Positions 36,847-48,066 of a stretch of 64,000 nt of DNA are shown here, piece by piece. Origin of the DNA: Mimachlamys varia (lineage: Eukaryota; Mollusca; Bivalvia; Pectinida; Pectinidae); contig OX392533.1 in the NCBI GenBank assembly GCA_947623455.1, positions 33,292,229 through 33,356,228 of the forward strand. The letters are read 5' to 3'. The notes beneath the pieces were generated by a model that had not been told where the DNA came from, searched no databases, and saw only the letters and a list, made by a program, of their open reading frames with translations. The stretch's first letter is position 1, and each line of letters begins with the position of its first letter. The position numbers and the translations under genes were made by a program.

Positions 36847-37482
36847 AATAGAGAGTACCGAAGCGTCAACAAAACTACAACCCAAAATATGGAAAAAGGT
36901 AAGATTTACACGGATAGAATTATTTCTCAAAAAGACACAATGCCAGATCTGGCTTCTGCAAATAGCCAGTGAATGTTCGTTATTAATTTTCCATTTTTCT
37001 TGGTGAAATTGCGACCCATAAAAAAATATGATTGTTCTAATCTTCTTCAGGAAATATTGCAACAACATGAGGCGATATTTGTTTCGAATTTGTAAAAGAT
37101 CCTATCGAATCCATGTCTAAATCTTGTTTGTTTTTTGCTAAGTTCGTTATTTCAGGGCTTACTCTAAATAGCGCAATTTGCGTGATCGACGTCGACTGCT
37201 GACAAACAAACTAACAACACAGGGATTCGAGAGATGCAGATTGATAAGAACTATGAAAAAATGTTTATGGCCGCCATCTTTGTCTCATTGAGAAATATTC
37301 TGTATCTTTGTGTGATTATGAAGGTGGACGTTTTTGAGTAAAATTATTGGTGTGTTTACATGTTGTGATTGACAATGATGACTCGGTTCTCTTTCCTTTT
37401 TTCATATTTTACCTCTAGTTTAATCGATTTTGAGTTCGGATTATGGTGTTGTTGACACTTCGGTTTTCTCTATATATTTTTG
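36847..37482 (+). repeat. Family B repeat copy 9, long form with inverted termini
   Basis: An inverted terminus (gagagtaccgaagcgtcaac at 36850) opens the region. About 300 bp of unrelated sequence follows, then the distal Family B end (aaacaaactaacaacacagg at 37204, then gattcgagagatgcag), the atcttctttgt-like and gtggacgtttttgagta blocks, and finally ttttgagttcggattatggt at 37430 with cttcggttttctct. The central core with cggaacacctgg is deleted. Boundaries as one element are inferred. Confidence 0.65.
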
Positions 37483-38221
37483 CATTATATTTGGAAATTA
37501 GCAGAGGTATACGGAAAATGTTGAACGATAAACAACCTGATTTCAATCTCGCTTTTGCTGATAATGCGGTCAAGGTTCCTTTCGTTCCTTTACACTTGTA
37601 AACAACGGGATTGGTTCGATTGTCTGTCTACAGATATTTATAGACAGAGCACGCCAATATCGTGATTCTCGGAGTTATTTTAATACGGTCAACGAAGTCT
37701 TTGCCAACTAATCCAAGAAAAGTCGTACATGTATTTCGAAGCTGCATGTGCGTATTACATATATTATCCACAGTTTTTGATAAGCGAATGTTTGTCATTT
37801 ATAACTGTTTAACCTAATTCTGGTGTCTGCATTTCCTTGCTATTTATAAAATTCAAAGATATCGAGCGAGTTCTTACATTCAAAGATCTTGTTTCCTGAC
37901 TGTCTAGATAAGTATAACGTAATTTTAGTATAAAGTGTTGGCTAGCACTGATACTATCAAAGTTGAAATTATCGCGTAGGAAACATTCTTGCGTTTTGAT
38001 AGGAAACTGTACCAAGAATAATATAATGTAATCGCGTGATAATATTTCAGGAAAAAATCACAAATAGATTTTTCCACTTCGCCAAAAGTTCTACTTTTAC
38101 AGTATATTCGATGATATTAACACAATCATAAGCAATACACGTCTTCTTCATTCTTATACCCATGACAGCTCAGGGGAAAAGTAAAAGAGAGCCAAATCAT
38201 CATTTATATATTATAGAGGTA
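37483..38221. other. Non-coding stretch
   Basis: AT-rich; nothing recognised. Confidence 0.4.
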
Positions 38222-38565
38222 CGGTGGTCTGTCTAATGATAGGACGCTGGGCTCGTGATCAAAGTGCTGCGAGTTCGAGTCCAGTTCACGGCACTTGTGT
38301 TTTATCCTTGAGCAAGATATTGTGCTCTCCATGTTCCAGTCTACTCAGCTGTAAATGATACGTGGTTGGGTAGTGCTAGAAATTGTAAAATGCTAGGTGT
38401 GAGCGCCGAAATGGCAGCACAGGTTGCATGCTCCCAGGGGAGTTGAGAACGATATTGGACCTATAACCAAGGTTAATAATTTGTGAACCGCTATGAGACG
38501 GCATTTAAGGTCGTGATAAAGCGGTTTATGAAAACCTTGAAGTATTATTATTAATATAATAAGAA
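38222..38565 (+). mobile_element. Third SINE type, tRNA-like head with a different conserved body
   Basis: The head has an A-box-like tggtctgtctaatgatagga and a B-box-like cgagttcgagtcc. The body has ttatccttgagcaagatatt and cagtctactcagctgtaaat, a domain seen in many invertebrate SINEs. It ends with ccgctatgagacggcattta, gcggtttatgaaaacc and an attattattaata tail. It shares no core with family A or B-SINE. Confidence 0.8.
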
Positions 38566-38573
38566 CAGTACAA

Positions 38574-38616
38574 GTAACCACATATTCAAAAATGTCCACC
38601 TTCATATTATTAAGTC
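38574..38616 (-). repeat. Short Family B fragment
   Basis: Cacatattcaaaaatgtcca followed by ccttcatatta parallels the internal 'actcaaaaacgtccacctt' part of Family B in minus orientation. It lies right after the 38.2-kb SINE tail. Confidence 0.5.
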
Positions 38617-39639
38617 TTAACAACATACAAATTAAACCAGATTGTCCAAGCCGACACTTTCCCTGATACGTGTAATTGTATCGGAACATGTGACGCCTTA
38701 GACATAAGGCATGTACTGATATCACTTACAAGAATAAAGAGTTGTTGTCTTCCGGAAGTAATTATCTCCTCCACTGTCTGCTTTATTGAATATACGTGTT
38801 AAACAGTACAGACTCCTTAACAACAAGTCGTTATCTTTGAGATTATTTGTTTATGCATGAAACTACTCCCATACTTAAATCGGCAGCAGGTTTCGGAAAC
38901 ATATGGCGATTCCACCTTCGGTCTTGTTGAAACTTAGGAACTCATTAACGAAAATTAATTGCTCATTTCATTCAAACAGACTGCTGTTTCTTTCGTTTCT
39001 TTCACGGTTTTAAATCATGGAGCTTTTGACAGTCTGTCAAGATTAAGGGGATGTTAGGAGTGGTGTTTTTCGAGGGAATTTATCAACAGCACGACGATGT
39101 CAATAAAACCCTCTGTCCATTGACGTGTGTGCCTTTACGGTGTAAACTTTAACATGTATTCTTTTGATAGCGGTGCTTTGGAAAGTCTTACTCACTAATC
39201 ATAATGGTTCGTGCTGGTGATTGATAGTCTTTAACACTTTGTTTTACAAGACAAATGCATTTTCGTCCGACATGGAATATACCCAGGTAGGAAACAAGGG
39301 CTTCTTTGTAGCCGGCTCTTGATTGTACAAACTACAAAGTATTCCTAAGTTCCCTGTCACGATCGTAATGAGTTATGGAGAATAAATAGGAACACGCGCT
39401 TTAAGTGTACTTCGAAATGTCATCATTTAAATGCATTTATAATTATTGCTCGCTATTGTAAGTGTAAAAATTACCGTGTGGAAAACAAAATTCCTCAATA
39501 AAAGGGAATCAACTTCCTGTCTTATCACAGCAGCCATTTTATGTCGAATGAAATCACAACAATCCGTTTTTTAACAAATTCTGTTTTCTGTTATAGATGT
39601 GAAGACCTCAGAAACATACAATGTCGTAAACACGATCTT
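38617..39639. other. Non-coding stretch
   Basis: No gene or repeat recognised. Confidence 0.4.
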
Positions 39640-39890
39640 TCAGAGGGACAACACTATAATATGGTGTGGTTAGTATGTATTTCAGTATGACAACACTAGA
39701 TAATGTGTCATCAGTATGATATTTCAGCATGACAACAATATACAATATTTTCAGTGTAATATCTCAGTATGTCAATACTATTTAATGTTATTATTGTGAT
39801 ATTTCGGTTTTAAAACACTATATGATGTGGTCAGTATGATAATTCAGCGTAACAGCATTATACGATGTTTTCAGGGTGATATGTTAGCCC
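39640..39890. repeat. Degenerate minisatellite, unit about 40 bp
   Basis: About six imperfect units each contain a 'cagtatgatatttcagtatg' like block followed by acaacactata-atg-tg. Blocks recur near 39673, 39714, 39756, 39795 and 39832. They are strongly diverged and no unit is identical to another. Confidence 0.75.
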
Positions 39891-39983
39891 TCGGTCTGAT
39901 ATTGGATCCTCGGGCTGATATAGCATGTGATATTGATTTTACCATGTACTATTCTCTATATATCAAAATCAGTATATAGTATA

Positions 39984-40564
39984 CAGTTAATTGATTCCCT
40001 TTAAGTCAAAAGTCAAAACAGTTTTCCCTCTGTGTTTTGACCAACTTGGTGAACTATTTTCTAAGGCCGGACACCGCAGGAAATAGTTCACCAGGTTGGT
40101 CAAAACACTGAGGGAAAACTGTTTGACCATTGACTTGAAGGGCATTAATTAACTGTTTTGTTACCTACTGTAACGAAACAATTATGTAGTGTGTTCATCG
40201 CTCATTTCTAAGTCATCGTAAATCCCTTTGCGTCACGTTGATTCTGTTGAATTTAGCATTTTCTTTGTGTTACATCTGTCTAAACAGTTATCTTCGCATT
40301 ATGACAGCTTGTCAGAAAACAGTCAGTAATGTATACAGTCAGAAATTGTCGTCTTCATTTAAACAAAACGCTTTAATCAAAATCACATACACGCTTGGGC
40401 ACAATTGTTTCTAAGAAAACGTGTATTAGTTCATTACGTCACCGGTCAAATAGTTTGACTATTTCATGCCTGTATAATGTAGGCCCATCTGAAATGCATT
40501 GGATTGACCATAGAAATAGTCAAAATTATTTAATATGTTTTTTTATATAAAGAGCCAGGTAACA
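39984..40564 (+). repeat. Family D element, copy 1 (with long hairpin)
   Basis: A 581-bp unit. Its first 170 bp forms a long hairpin: cagttttccctctgtgtttt and gaccaacttggtgaactatt on the left, complemented after a central ctaaggccgga by aaatagttcaccaggttgg and aaaacactgagggaaaactg. The remainder includes gacagcttgtcagaaaa, aaacaaaacgctttaatcaa and cacgcttgggcacaat, and it ends at gagccaggtaacaa. There is no coding capacity. It repeats 766 bp downstream. Confidence 0.85.
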
Positions 40565-40749
40565 ACATTACATGTACAACATACGCTTTTGTTTGATTAT
40601 CGATACTCTAGCTTAGAAAACACAGCAAACCGGGGACAATTCATTGGGATGTTTTTATGGATGATGGTTAGTTTGCCTGTTCAATGAAAAAACAGCACAA
40701 AGTCAAATATCATCTGAAAATCAGCGATCTTTTTAAATGATGTACTATA
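40565..40749. other. Spacer between the two Family D copies
   Basis: AT-rich, unrelated to the flanking units as far as I can see. Confidence 0.5.
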
Positions 40750-41336
40750 CAGTTAATTCCTGCCCTTTCAGTCAATAGTCAAAACTGTTTTTCCCAGGTG
40801 TTTTGACCAACCTGGTGAACTATTTCCTAAGGCCGGAGGCAGCGGGAATTACTTAACCAAGATGGTTTTACCACCGAGGGAAACAGTTTTAATTATTGAC
40901 TGAAAGAGCATATATTAACTGTTTTGTTACCTTTAATTCAAAGGTCTAGAAATAATCTATACCTTGTTCATCACTTATTTCTAAGTCATCGAAAATTCTT
41001 TTGAGTCACTTTAATTCTGTTGAATTTAGCATGTTCTTTGTGTTTCATGAATCTCACAAATTAAACAGCTATCTTCGCGTTGTGACAGCTTGTCAGAAAA
41101 TGTCTAACAGTAAGTAATTGTCTACAGACAGAAAATGTCTACATGTAAACAAAACGCTTTAATCAAGATCACATATACGCTTGGGCACAATCATTTCTAA
41201 GGAAACGCGTATTAGTTCATGACGTCACCGGTCAAATAGATTAACTAATTCATGGTTGTGTGTGAAATACATTGTAATGACCATGAAAATAGTCAAAATT
41301 ATTGAATATCCTTTATATATAGAGAACCAGGTAACA
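40750..41336 (+). repeat. Family D element, copy 2
   Basis: The same order of parts as copy 1: a hairpin with ttgaccaacctggtgaacta, ctaaggccggaggcagcggg and a decayed right arm, then gacagcttgtcagaaaatg, aaacaaaacgctttaatcaa, acgcttgggcacaat, gacgtcaccggtcaaatag and gagaaccaggtaacaa. It differs from copy 1 by many substitutions and small indels, so the duplication or double insertion is not recent. Confidence 0.85.
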
Positions 41337-42789
41337 ATTGTTTTTATTTTCTATTGTTCTTGCCGAAGAATGTTAGGCCGACCTTGTCGACTCGGATCAG
41401 CTAAACAGGGGCAGCAGAACGCTGAACTTTCTGCGTCATTTCGCTCCAATTTATACAAAAGGCGGGAAGCCCTGCTGTCGTGAGCGAGTCCAGGGGAAAC
41501 GCTACTTTACTTCCGTATTCCCATGACGAACAGCGTTCCGTAAATATGTACTGCTTGCTCACATTCATATACTTTAAACATCTGTTAGACCGTTTGTTTG
41601 GAAATTATGTACTAGATGGTAGATTGGAGCGGATTTCAAGTCCAATAACCACAGCTACCAGCAGGTGTCATACTGACATGCAGGTTCAATAATAAATATA
41701 TGTATAGAGTTCGAAAATCCAAATCGTTTATAATCCTTTCAGAACCGCATCGTGAGGTACAGTTACAAATGTACATTTCCTGAATCTTCATTCAGCAAAT
41801 TTCGCACTTTATATACAGATCGAAATGATAATTAAGCTAATAAGAGTTTATGTACAGAGTTTTCGCATGCATTTAAATGCGATAAATTGTAGGTGTGCCA
41901 ATTGCTGTATATTCTAATCTGCTAAGTGGAGAATGCTTTAAATTATGAATGCGCAAAAAGTTACGTTTACGTTAGTTTTATATCATCAGTCCTGTATGGA
42001 CATTCAAATATTCACTATCGTTCACAAACAGAAATGTTTTTAACTAAACTGACATTTTACAGTTTAATAAATGACGATAACCATGGATAGAACGGCCAAA
42101 TCAACGTCCGCGCGATCACGCCGGGATTATTTAGGCTAGGTTATTTTGGGTACACGCTGCAGTCAACATCCTATATATCCACTGCTTATTTTTGCTATGA
42201 ATTTATCGTTATCTTGGCCTTATCTCGCTATGTCTGTGTTGTTTTACTAACTCTAGGGTAGTTAACAAGAGATCGTACTCAATGCAGTCAGGTATTCTAA
42301 GATCAAACAGCAGGTTCGCCTTCAATTAGATAGCTTCTCGCGTGCTGATTTTGTTTTAATTGACGTACTTGGGCTCCTAAAAATAGTCCACTGTAGATAC
42401 AGACACTCAGAGGCAGTTTTAAAGATGACAGGTTAGAGATAACTTACGTAATATTTTACACAGAGGTAAAAAAAGTGTTTACCTTCAAAGCATTTTCTCA
42501 TCAAATTCATATGAAAGAGATAGTTTTTACCGATTAGACAAGTTGAAAGTTTTGTTCCACTTTCGTTGAAGTAAAAGTCATTAAAGAACATCAATCTAAA
42601 TTGATATTTGACAGCTGTACAGATTTTGTAAATAGATAAACATATATGTAAATGTATAATACACTGTATATGGAATATGATATTATCTCTACATGGAAAC
42701 CAGTGGCGGATATTACGATTGATGTCATACTCTCTCTCTATAATACAAATCTTGCTCTCAGTCCTCAACAGTAAATGTGATACACACCA
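41337..42789. other. Non-coding stretch
   Basis: Two 70-75 codon open frames near 41256-41692 carry no domain. Nothing else recognised. Confidence 0.4.
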
Positions 42790-42924
42790 AACGGTGAACG
42801 GAAACGCAACGAAAACGGAACGGAAACGCAACGAAAATGCAACGGAAACGCAACGAAAATGCAACGGAAACGGAATGAAAACGCAATACAAACGCAACGC
42901 AAACGCAACGGACACGCAACGCAC
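42790..42924. repeat. Hexameric CpG-containing satellite tract
   Basis: About 22 degenerate hexamers of the acggaa / acgcaa / acgaaa type run for 135 bp. Nearly every unit carries one CpG. Long open frames on both strands here (a 163-codon minus frame and a 94-codon plus frame) follow from the period of six and are not treated as genes. Confidence 0.9.
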
Positions 42925-43807
42925 TTTTGGTAAAGAAAAACGGTCCAGGGTCTGTATTTAAAATGGATAACAGTTTATTTCTTAATTATTTAAACAAAGC
43001 GACGAATACGTTTTCTTTTAATTCCAATCTTGTGTCTACATATATAAAGTACAATCATATTGCAGGAAACTTGCTTTGTATTCGTGTTACCTACAATCTT
43101 CGTATCCAGGTATTGCGATCACCTACGTTTGTCCACTCCTGAAATATGTCATTGCAAAACTGAAGGTTCCGTGTGCACCAACTTTGTTGATAAGGCAAAA
43201 AGACCACATACACTATTTGTCTCTTACGATCGTCTTTATATTCAGCGCGACGGGATGGGAAGCGTGAAACTGAAACTGATCTAGTTGCGCTCAAATGTAT
43301 ATCTGTTGTCCGGTCTCATGAAATGGGAAAGTGAAAATAAAGCATTCATTACTTTTTTTCTTTTACAAAATTTCGTTATTTTACCGCAGGGGGAGATGGG
43401 GATGGTGCTGTTGTGATGTGAATTCTGCTTGTAGCAGTCTTGTATCTCATTTGGTCTGTTAAAATCTCGTAATATCGATCGCTTAGATTTAATTATGGTA
43501 TTGTAAATGGTTTGACAATACATCGAGTATATAAATCGTATGTTAATATATCTGAAATATTTTGGAATGACATGGCAAATGCAACAAGGATATATCAAAG
43601 GTTTTAAAAACAAATATGTTTTATAATCTTTATAATCTCTGTCGGCGTGCATGTCTGGTTATCTGTCTGTCTCTCCGTCCGTCTGTCTGTCCATCTGCCC
43701 GTTTGTATAAAGTCATGCCGATAAAGGTTTAATAGCAATATCTTCTATAAAAGCCCATCTAATAAACCCTACTAAGTATACCCATGTATGACCCTGAATC
43801 AAGTTTC
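42925..43807. other. Non-coding stretch
   Basis: It contains a ctgt-rich microsatellite at 43660-43701. Several overlapping 60-120 codon frames on both strands have no domain. Confidence 0.4.
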
Positions 43808-44022
43808 GTTTTGTTTACGTGCTTTTTACAGCCAGTGTCATTTAAGGACGTACCAAGCTTTGGAGGTGGAGGAAAGCCGGAGTACCCGGAGAAAAGCCAC
43901 CGACTTATGGTCAGTACCTGTCAACTGCCCCACGTGGGTTTCGAACTCGCAACCGCGAGGTGGAGAACTAGGAGTAGAATTATGTCGGGACATATTAACC
44001 ACTCGGCCACCGCAGCCCCTTT
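43808..44022 (-). mobile_element. SINE family A, copy 4, well preserved
   Basis: Minus orientation. The tail gttttgtttacgtgcttttt is at 43808, tcatttaaggacgtacc at about 43839, the gccggagtacccggagaa core at about 43876, the accgacttatggtcagtacc block, the B box gggtttcgaactcgcaac at 43936 and the A box ttaaccactcggccacc at about 43996. It is close to the family consensus. Confidence 0.85.
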
Positions 44023-45111
44023 TGTTTCTAGTCATGTTAAATGGAGTTTTACACGTCCGTGTAGTAAATATGCTGTACCGCTTGTTGTATAAATATCCAT
44101 TGCAATAAGCCGAATCCCTTGCCGATAGGTCAAAATCTTCACATGATATAGATGGCAGTGTTTTTTGGTAGTTTATTTGAATGAATATCCGTTTCAAACT
44201 TGCATTTATCAAATAATAAAAAATCGAAGCCTCGAATTAATCATGAACTATTTCTATTTTAGAAAATATCTGTTCATCAGCTGCCAAAGCTTTGAAACTT
44301 AATCACAGGTTTTATACCGAGAGTATATAAAAAGCATTGCCACTTCGGTCTAAACTGTTGGCTATATTTACAGTAACCGCTAAAGATGGTGGCGATAAAG
44401 ACAAAACGGAGCCCCTTTTATAGACGCCTATGATCCCTTCGAACTTAAATTTAAACATTTCTGACGTGAATAAGTCGTAATTGCATTAATTGTATACAAA
44501 GTACAATCTGTTAACTCAATACAAAATGAAAGTAAGCCTACATATTTGTGGCATAGCAGCTTCTTTCGGTTCTTACCTAATTTTGCCGAGGTGAAATATT
44601 TACCTTCAAATAAGATAACTTCACTAGTGCACCTAATTGGTTAAACTGGGGTATCGGCTTGTATTCATGAAATATGACGTAACATATACATATGCTGCAT
44701 CTTTTGAATATATAATACCGAAAAAAATGAATAAACTGCATCATACTGCTATTTCGTTCTCCTAGGACTCTCCACTGTATAAAGCTATTTTCTGCTCCAA
44801 TCTGGATTTTTTGCTCAAACTAATTTTCTGTTCAAACATGTCAAACGAACGAGTTATTTTATAAAGACATTCAAAACAGTTTTCTGCCTGAAGTTTGTTC
44901 ATATTTTCCAGAATCATTGACAAGATTTCCTTTTTAATTTATATACTTTTCGACGAATTAAACTTATTCAGCACAAGATCCATGCTTGAGCATGAGAGCA
45001 GTTTCGTAAAAACAGGCTTTCGTACCAGTTCGGAACTGGAGTATAGATCATATTTAACAAATATTGCACGGCACTGAGGGTAAAAGTATATTATAAACTT
45101 TATTTATTTTA
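44023..45111. other. Non-coding stretch
   Basis: Only a Family C copy on the minus strand is recognised in it; no gene. Confidence 0.4.
44672..44775 (-). repeat. Family C repeat copy 4, minus strand
   Basis: On the minus strand it has ctagg-gaacgaaatagc, gtatgatgcagtttattc and aaaagatgcagcatatgtat, in the family order. The 5' part (ttctgcttctacatt) is missing or decayed. Confidence 0.7.
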
Positions 45112-45335
45112 CAACAATTATGAAACAAGCTATACAACTTATATTAATCACTCTTGTTACCCCGGATGTTAGCGCGCGAGGGGTCTTATTGTGGGAGGAA
45201 ACCGGAGTACCCGGAGAAAACCCATGTGGTCAGGCAGGTGACCCCATACCTTTTCACGTCCGATCGGGGAATCGAACCCCGGCCGCCTTGATGAAAGGCA
45301 AGTGCGCTATCCACTGCACCACCCGACCTCCCATT
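45112..45335 (-). mobile_element. B-SINE copy, minus strand, well preserved
   Basis: The tail acaacaattatgaaacaagc is at about 45112, then cggatgttagcgcgcgaggg at 45163, the core ggaaaccggagtacccggag at 45198, catgtggtcaggcaggtgac at 45223, the B box ggggaatcgaaccccggc at 45266 and the A-box side gcgctatccactgcaccacc at 45305. A 95-codon open frame across it is a by-product. Confidence 0.85.
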
Positions 45336-46573
45336 CGAGGCATTGGTAATAAGTATATTGCCCTAAGTAACATGCAATATTTGTTATATTATACCGAATC
45401 TACCTAACACGACCACATACTATGCAATAAAAACAGATCATCAGGTCAGTTGACATTTTGCGTATTGTCTGGAATAATGACGTCATGCACTTTATTGTCT
45501 TTAACGCCATCCTCCAATTATGACGTCAAAATATGTAGCGTCGGCCCGTAGTCCTTGACTCCGGGTCAATATAGGAAAATATTAACCGGAGCAACTACTA
45601 GAATCGTATAGGCACTTAAATGAATGAGGTATAACATAACATGTTCCGTTTATTTCAAAAGGAATAAGGTTCTGGCTTCAAGTTCTGTTTATCTTGAGCT
45701 GAACTAGGAACTCAGAACCAACTTCCGGTTCTCCTTATATACTAAGATTATAACAGCTACCACAACACATATACGGTTGCGATGTCGTAAAAAGACGATA
45801 TAAATACCAAAACACTTCAGTAAAATAATACGAAAATACGGATATAAACCATATATGCAAAATGACAAATAAAATTAAACGAGAATTCGAAATATCTACA
45901 AATTTCATGTGAATGTTACACATACATGATTGTGGGTTTTTTCCGTAATGCCTTGGCGCTATGCCTTTTTGATACTCGAAAAAACGGGTGAATACAGTAA
46001 ATCGCTCGGTATAAATCTGTTAAGTAATCAAGGAGATCCATGTGCCTTGAAATAAACTCTGGGAAACTACATTGCTCTTAGTTAAATCTCTTAACACTAT
46101 CTAACAGTTGCTGTTATGAAGATTGCTAAGGAGATGAGAAAATCCTTTGGATGCATTTGGAAATTCCGATAACTGCATGTCGGCGTTAAAGTACATCGTA
46201 CATGTACGACCACGACGCAGTTTGGTGGAAAGGGCAATATGAGTGGTCCCAAGTGGGTACACAAACAAACTACTGACATATAGAGAACATGTATTTCTCT
46301 ATCTATTTATAGTTATGTAATGTTTTTTTATCACATGTCTCGCCCGTTCAGTCATGTCATACGACCATGTCCTAAAAATGGTATCACACACGTGAAATAA
46401 CACTATATAATAAATATTGTGACGTCATTAACAAATGATGTTTTTATGACGTCATATGATTGCCTCGGTAGGGAAAATCGTACTGTCTCAAAAGAAATTT
46501 GCCTGTCTTATAGTGAATTAATTTGAGAGTTATTGTGTATTTTCTCAGAAAAAAAAGTTATGTGATAAATATA
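45336..46573. other. Non-coding stretch
   Basis: Several gacgtca motifs (for example 45478, 45521, 46420, 46449) and a small hairpin (45560-45590, tccgg...ccgga around a tcaatat / atatta stem) are seen. No gene. Confidence 0.4.
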
Positions 46574-46719
46574 ATCTTACACTCGTGTCAATGTAATATG
46601 GAATTTATTGAACTCGTTAAATAATTTAATATGTCACTCGCCTAAATAAAAGCTCGTGACATATTAAAGTATCTAACTCGTTTCATAAATTCCATATCAC
46701 ATCGACACTCGTGTAAGAT
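46574..46719. mobile_element. Palindromic MITE-like element E1
   Basis: The left arm tcttacactcgtgtcaatgt with tggaatttatt and the right arm aaattccatatc with gacactcgtgtaaga are inverted. The centre has tgacatatt / aatatgtca flanking a short loop at about 46648. The whole 146 bp is one imperfect palindrome. Shared atatggaattt and tcactcg motifs link it to the element at 59985. Confidence 0.75.
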
Positions 46720-48003
46720 CCTCTATATTAGCGTATGCATGTATGTGTAAGCAATATCTAGTAATAACAATAATGCTTACAGATATATGTATACATATAT
46801 CATACATGTATCTGTAACTTTAATTGTGTCTAATTTCATTTATTTATTTTTTTTTTTGTATTTTTTCAAATAGAATTAGTTTTAAATACAACTGGAATTA
46901 AAAAAAAAATAAAATCCCGACCTTTTTTTATATATAACATACATATGTAAGAAATGAATACTTATTGATATTATACCAATGTGTATCAGGGAAATGTTGT
47001 TTGTTCAGGATCATTAGGACGTTGGGATAAATTAGCAGACAGATAATTTGAATTGCTTTAATACCTAAATGATAATTGATGTTTTTTTAGCTAGTATCTC
47101 TTTTCATCCCACCGCGTTCTGCGTTCTTCAATGTTTTCTCTCTTCATTGGTTTTTTTTCTTCTCTCAAGCTTTCTGTTGTGCCCCTACCTCTTCCTTCGT
47201 CCCTATCTTTCTCTCCTGTCCCATCTTTCTCTTCCATCTACCACTCTGTTTGTCCCTACTTTTCTCTCCTCTCTTCGTCTGTCTTTATCGACTGCAGGTT
47301 CTGTCTCCCTTTAATCTCTCTGTCTTCCTCCTACACTGATACATACCTAATATATATGATATACACGTTATAGAGAGTTCGACCTTCACCTTGACCTTCG
47401 TGAAGGTTTAAGCAGATGATAGAATGGTGTAATTATAAGCAGTTCGTGTGTTAGTGGAATAAAATCTGTTTTGGCCGAGCCATAAATGTATCATATACAG
47501 TGTTTTGAATGTCATTACGTATCAGTGATAGGCCTGCACGTCTGGATACATTTTCGGTAAGTAATTGAGCCCAGAGGTTAATAAAACTCGCTTACGACAT
47601 AATAGTCGGTGAATAACTGTATGTCATATTTCATTTGCATGTAAACGTGTTTAATAAATAATATGTAAATGTTAAGCATCATGTTTTGATGAAATACGGA
47701 AGTAAATAGTAAATATTCATGCTAATGAAATCGTTATCTTCAGTTTATGTTGAGGACATGACAGCTTAGCTTCAATAATTCTGGTTTGATTTTGCCTCTT
47801 GAAGAGAAATGGGTCAGAAATGTTATAAACTATGTGTTAGTCATTAGCGGTACGTCATCTTATCTTCTGGGATTGTGTATAAAACATATTTTTAGTTTTA
47901 ACGATATAAATTAAAAACGGAAAATATTTTCCTTATCAGAAGGAGATCCCTATTTCACATATGAATTTATCGTAACCACATTTCAGACATTTTAACGTCG
48001 AAA
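46720..48003. other. Non-coding stretch
   Basis: It contains a pyrimidine-rich tract (listed separately) and AT-rich sequence; no gene. Confidence 0.4.
47100..47340. repeat. CT-rich tract
   Basis: Strongly C/T-biased on the + strand (for example tctctcctgtcccatctttc at about 47210). Open frames reading Leu/Ser/Phe-rich sequence here (47069-47373) reflect composition only. Confidence 0.7.
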
Positions 48004-48066
48004 GGTTATCTCCCTTTCCGTCGCCGACCGAAAATTCCTTTATATCGGAAAACAAGGGAGATAACC
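48004..48066. repeat. Hairpin with ggttatctccctt arms
   Basis: A perfect 13-bp inverted repeat, 48004-48016 against 48054-48066, with an inner ttccg / cggaa pairing. The agggagataac motif is typical of many molluscan repeats as I recall, so this may be a tiny MITE. Confidence 0.75.

Noticed and set aside
36554..37006. 150-codon plus-strand open frame
   Set aside because: It reads into a Family B repeat terminus and has no domain or exon-like boundaries.
42433..42924. 163-codon minus-strand open frame
   Set aside because: Half of it is translation of the hexamer tract; the remainder has no recognisable domain.
47069..47373. Leu/Ser/Phe-rich membrane proteins
   Set aside because: Translation of a CT-rich tract in two frames; composition artefact.
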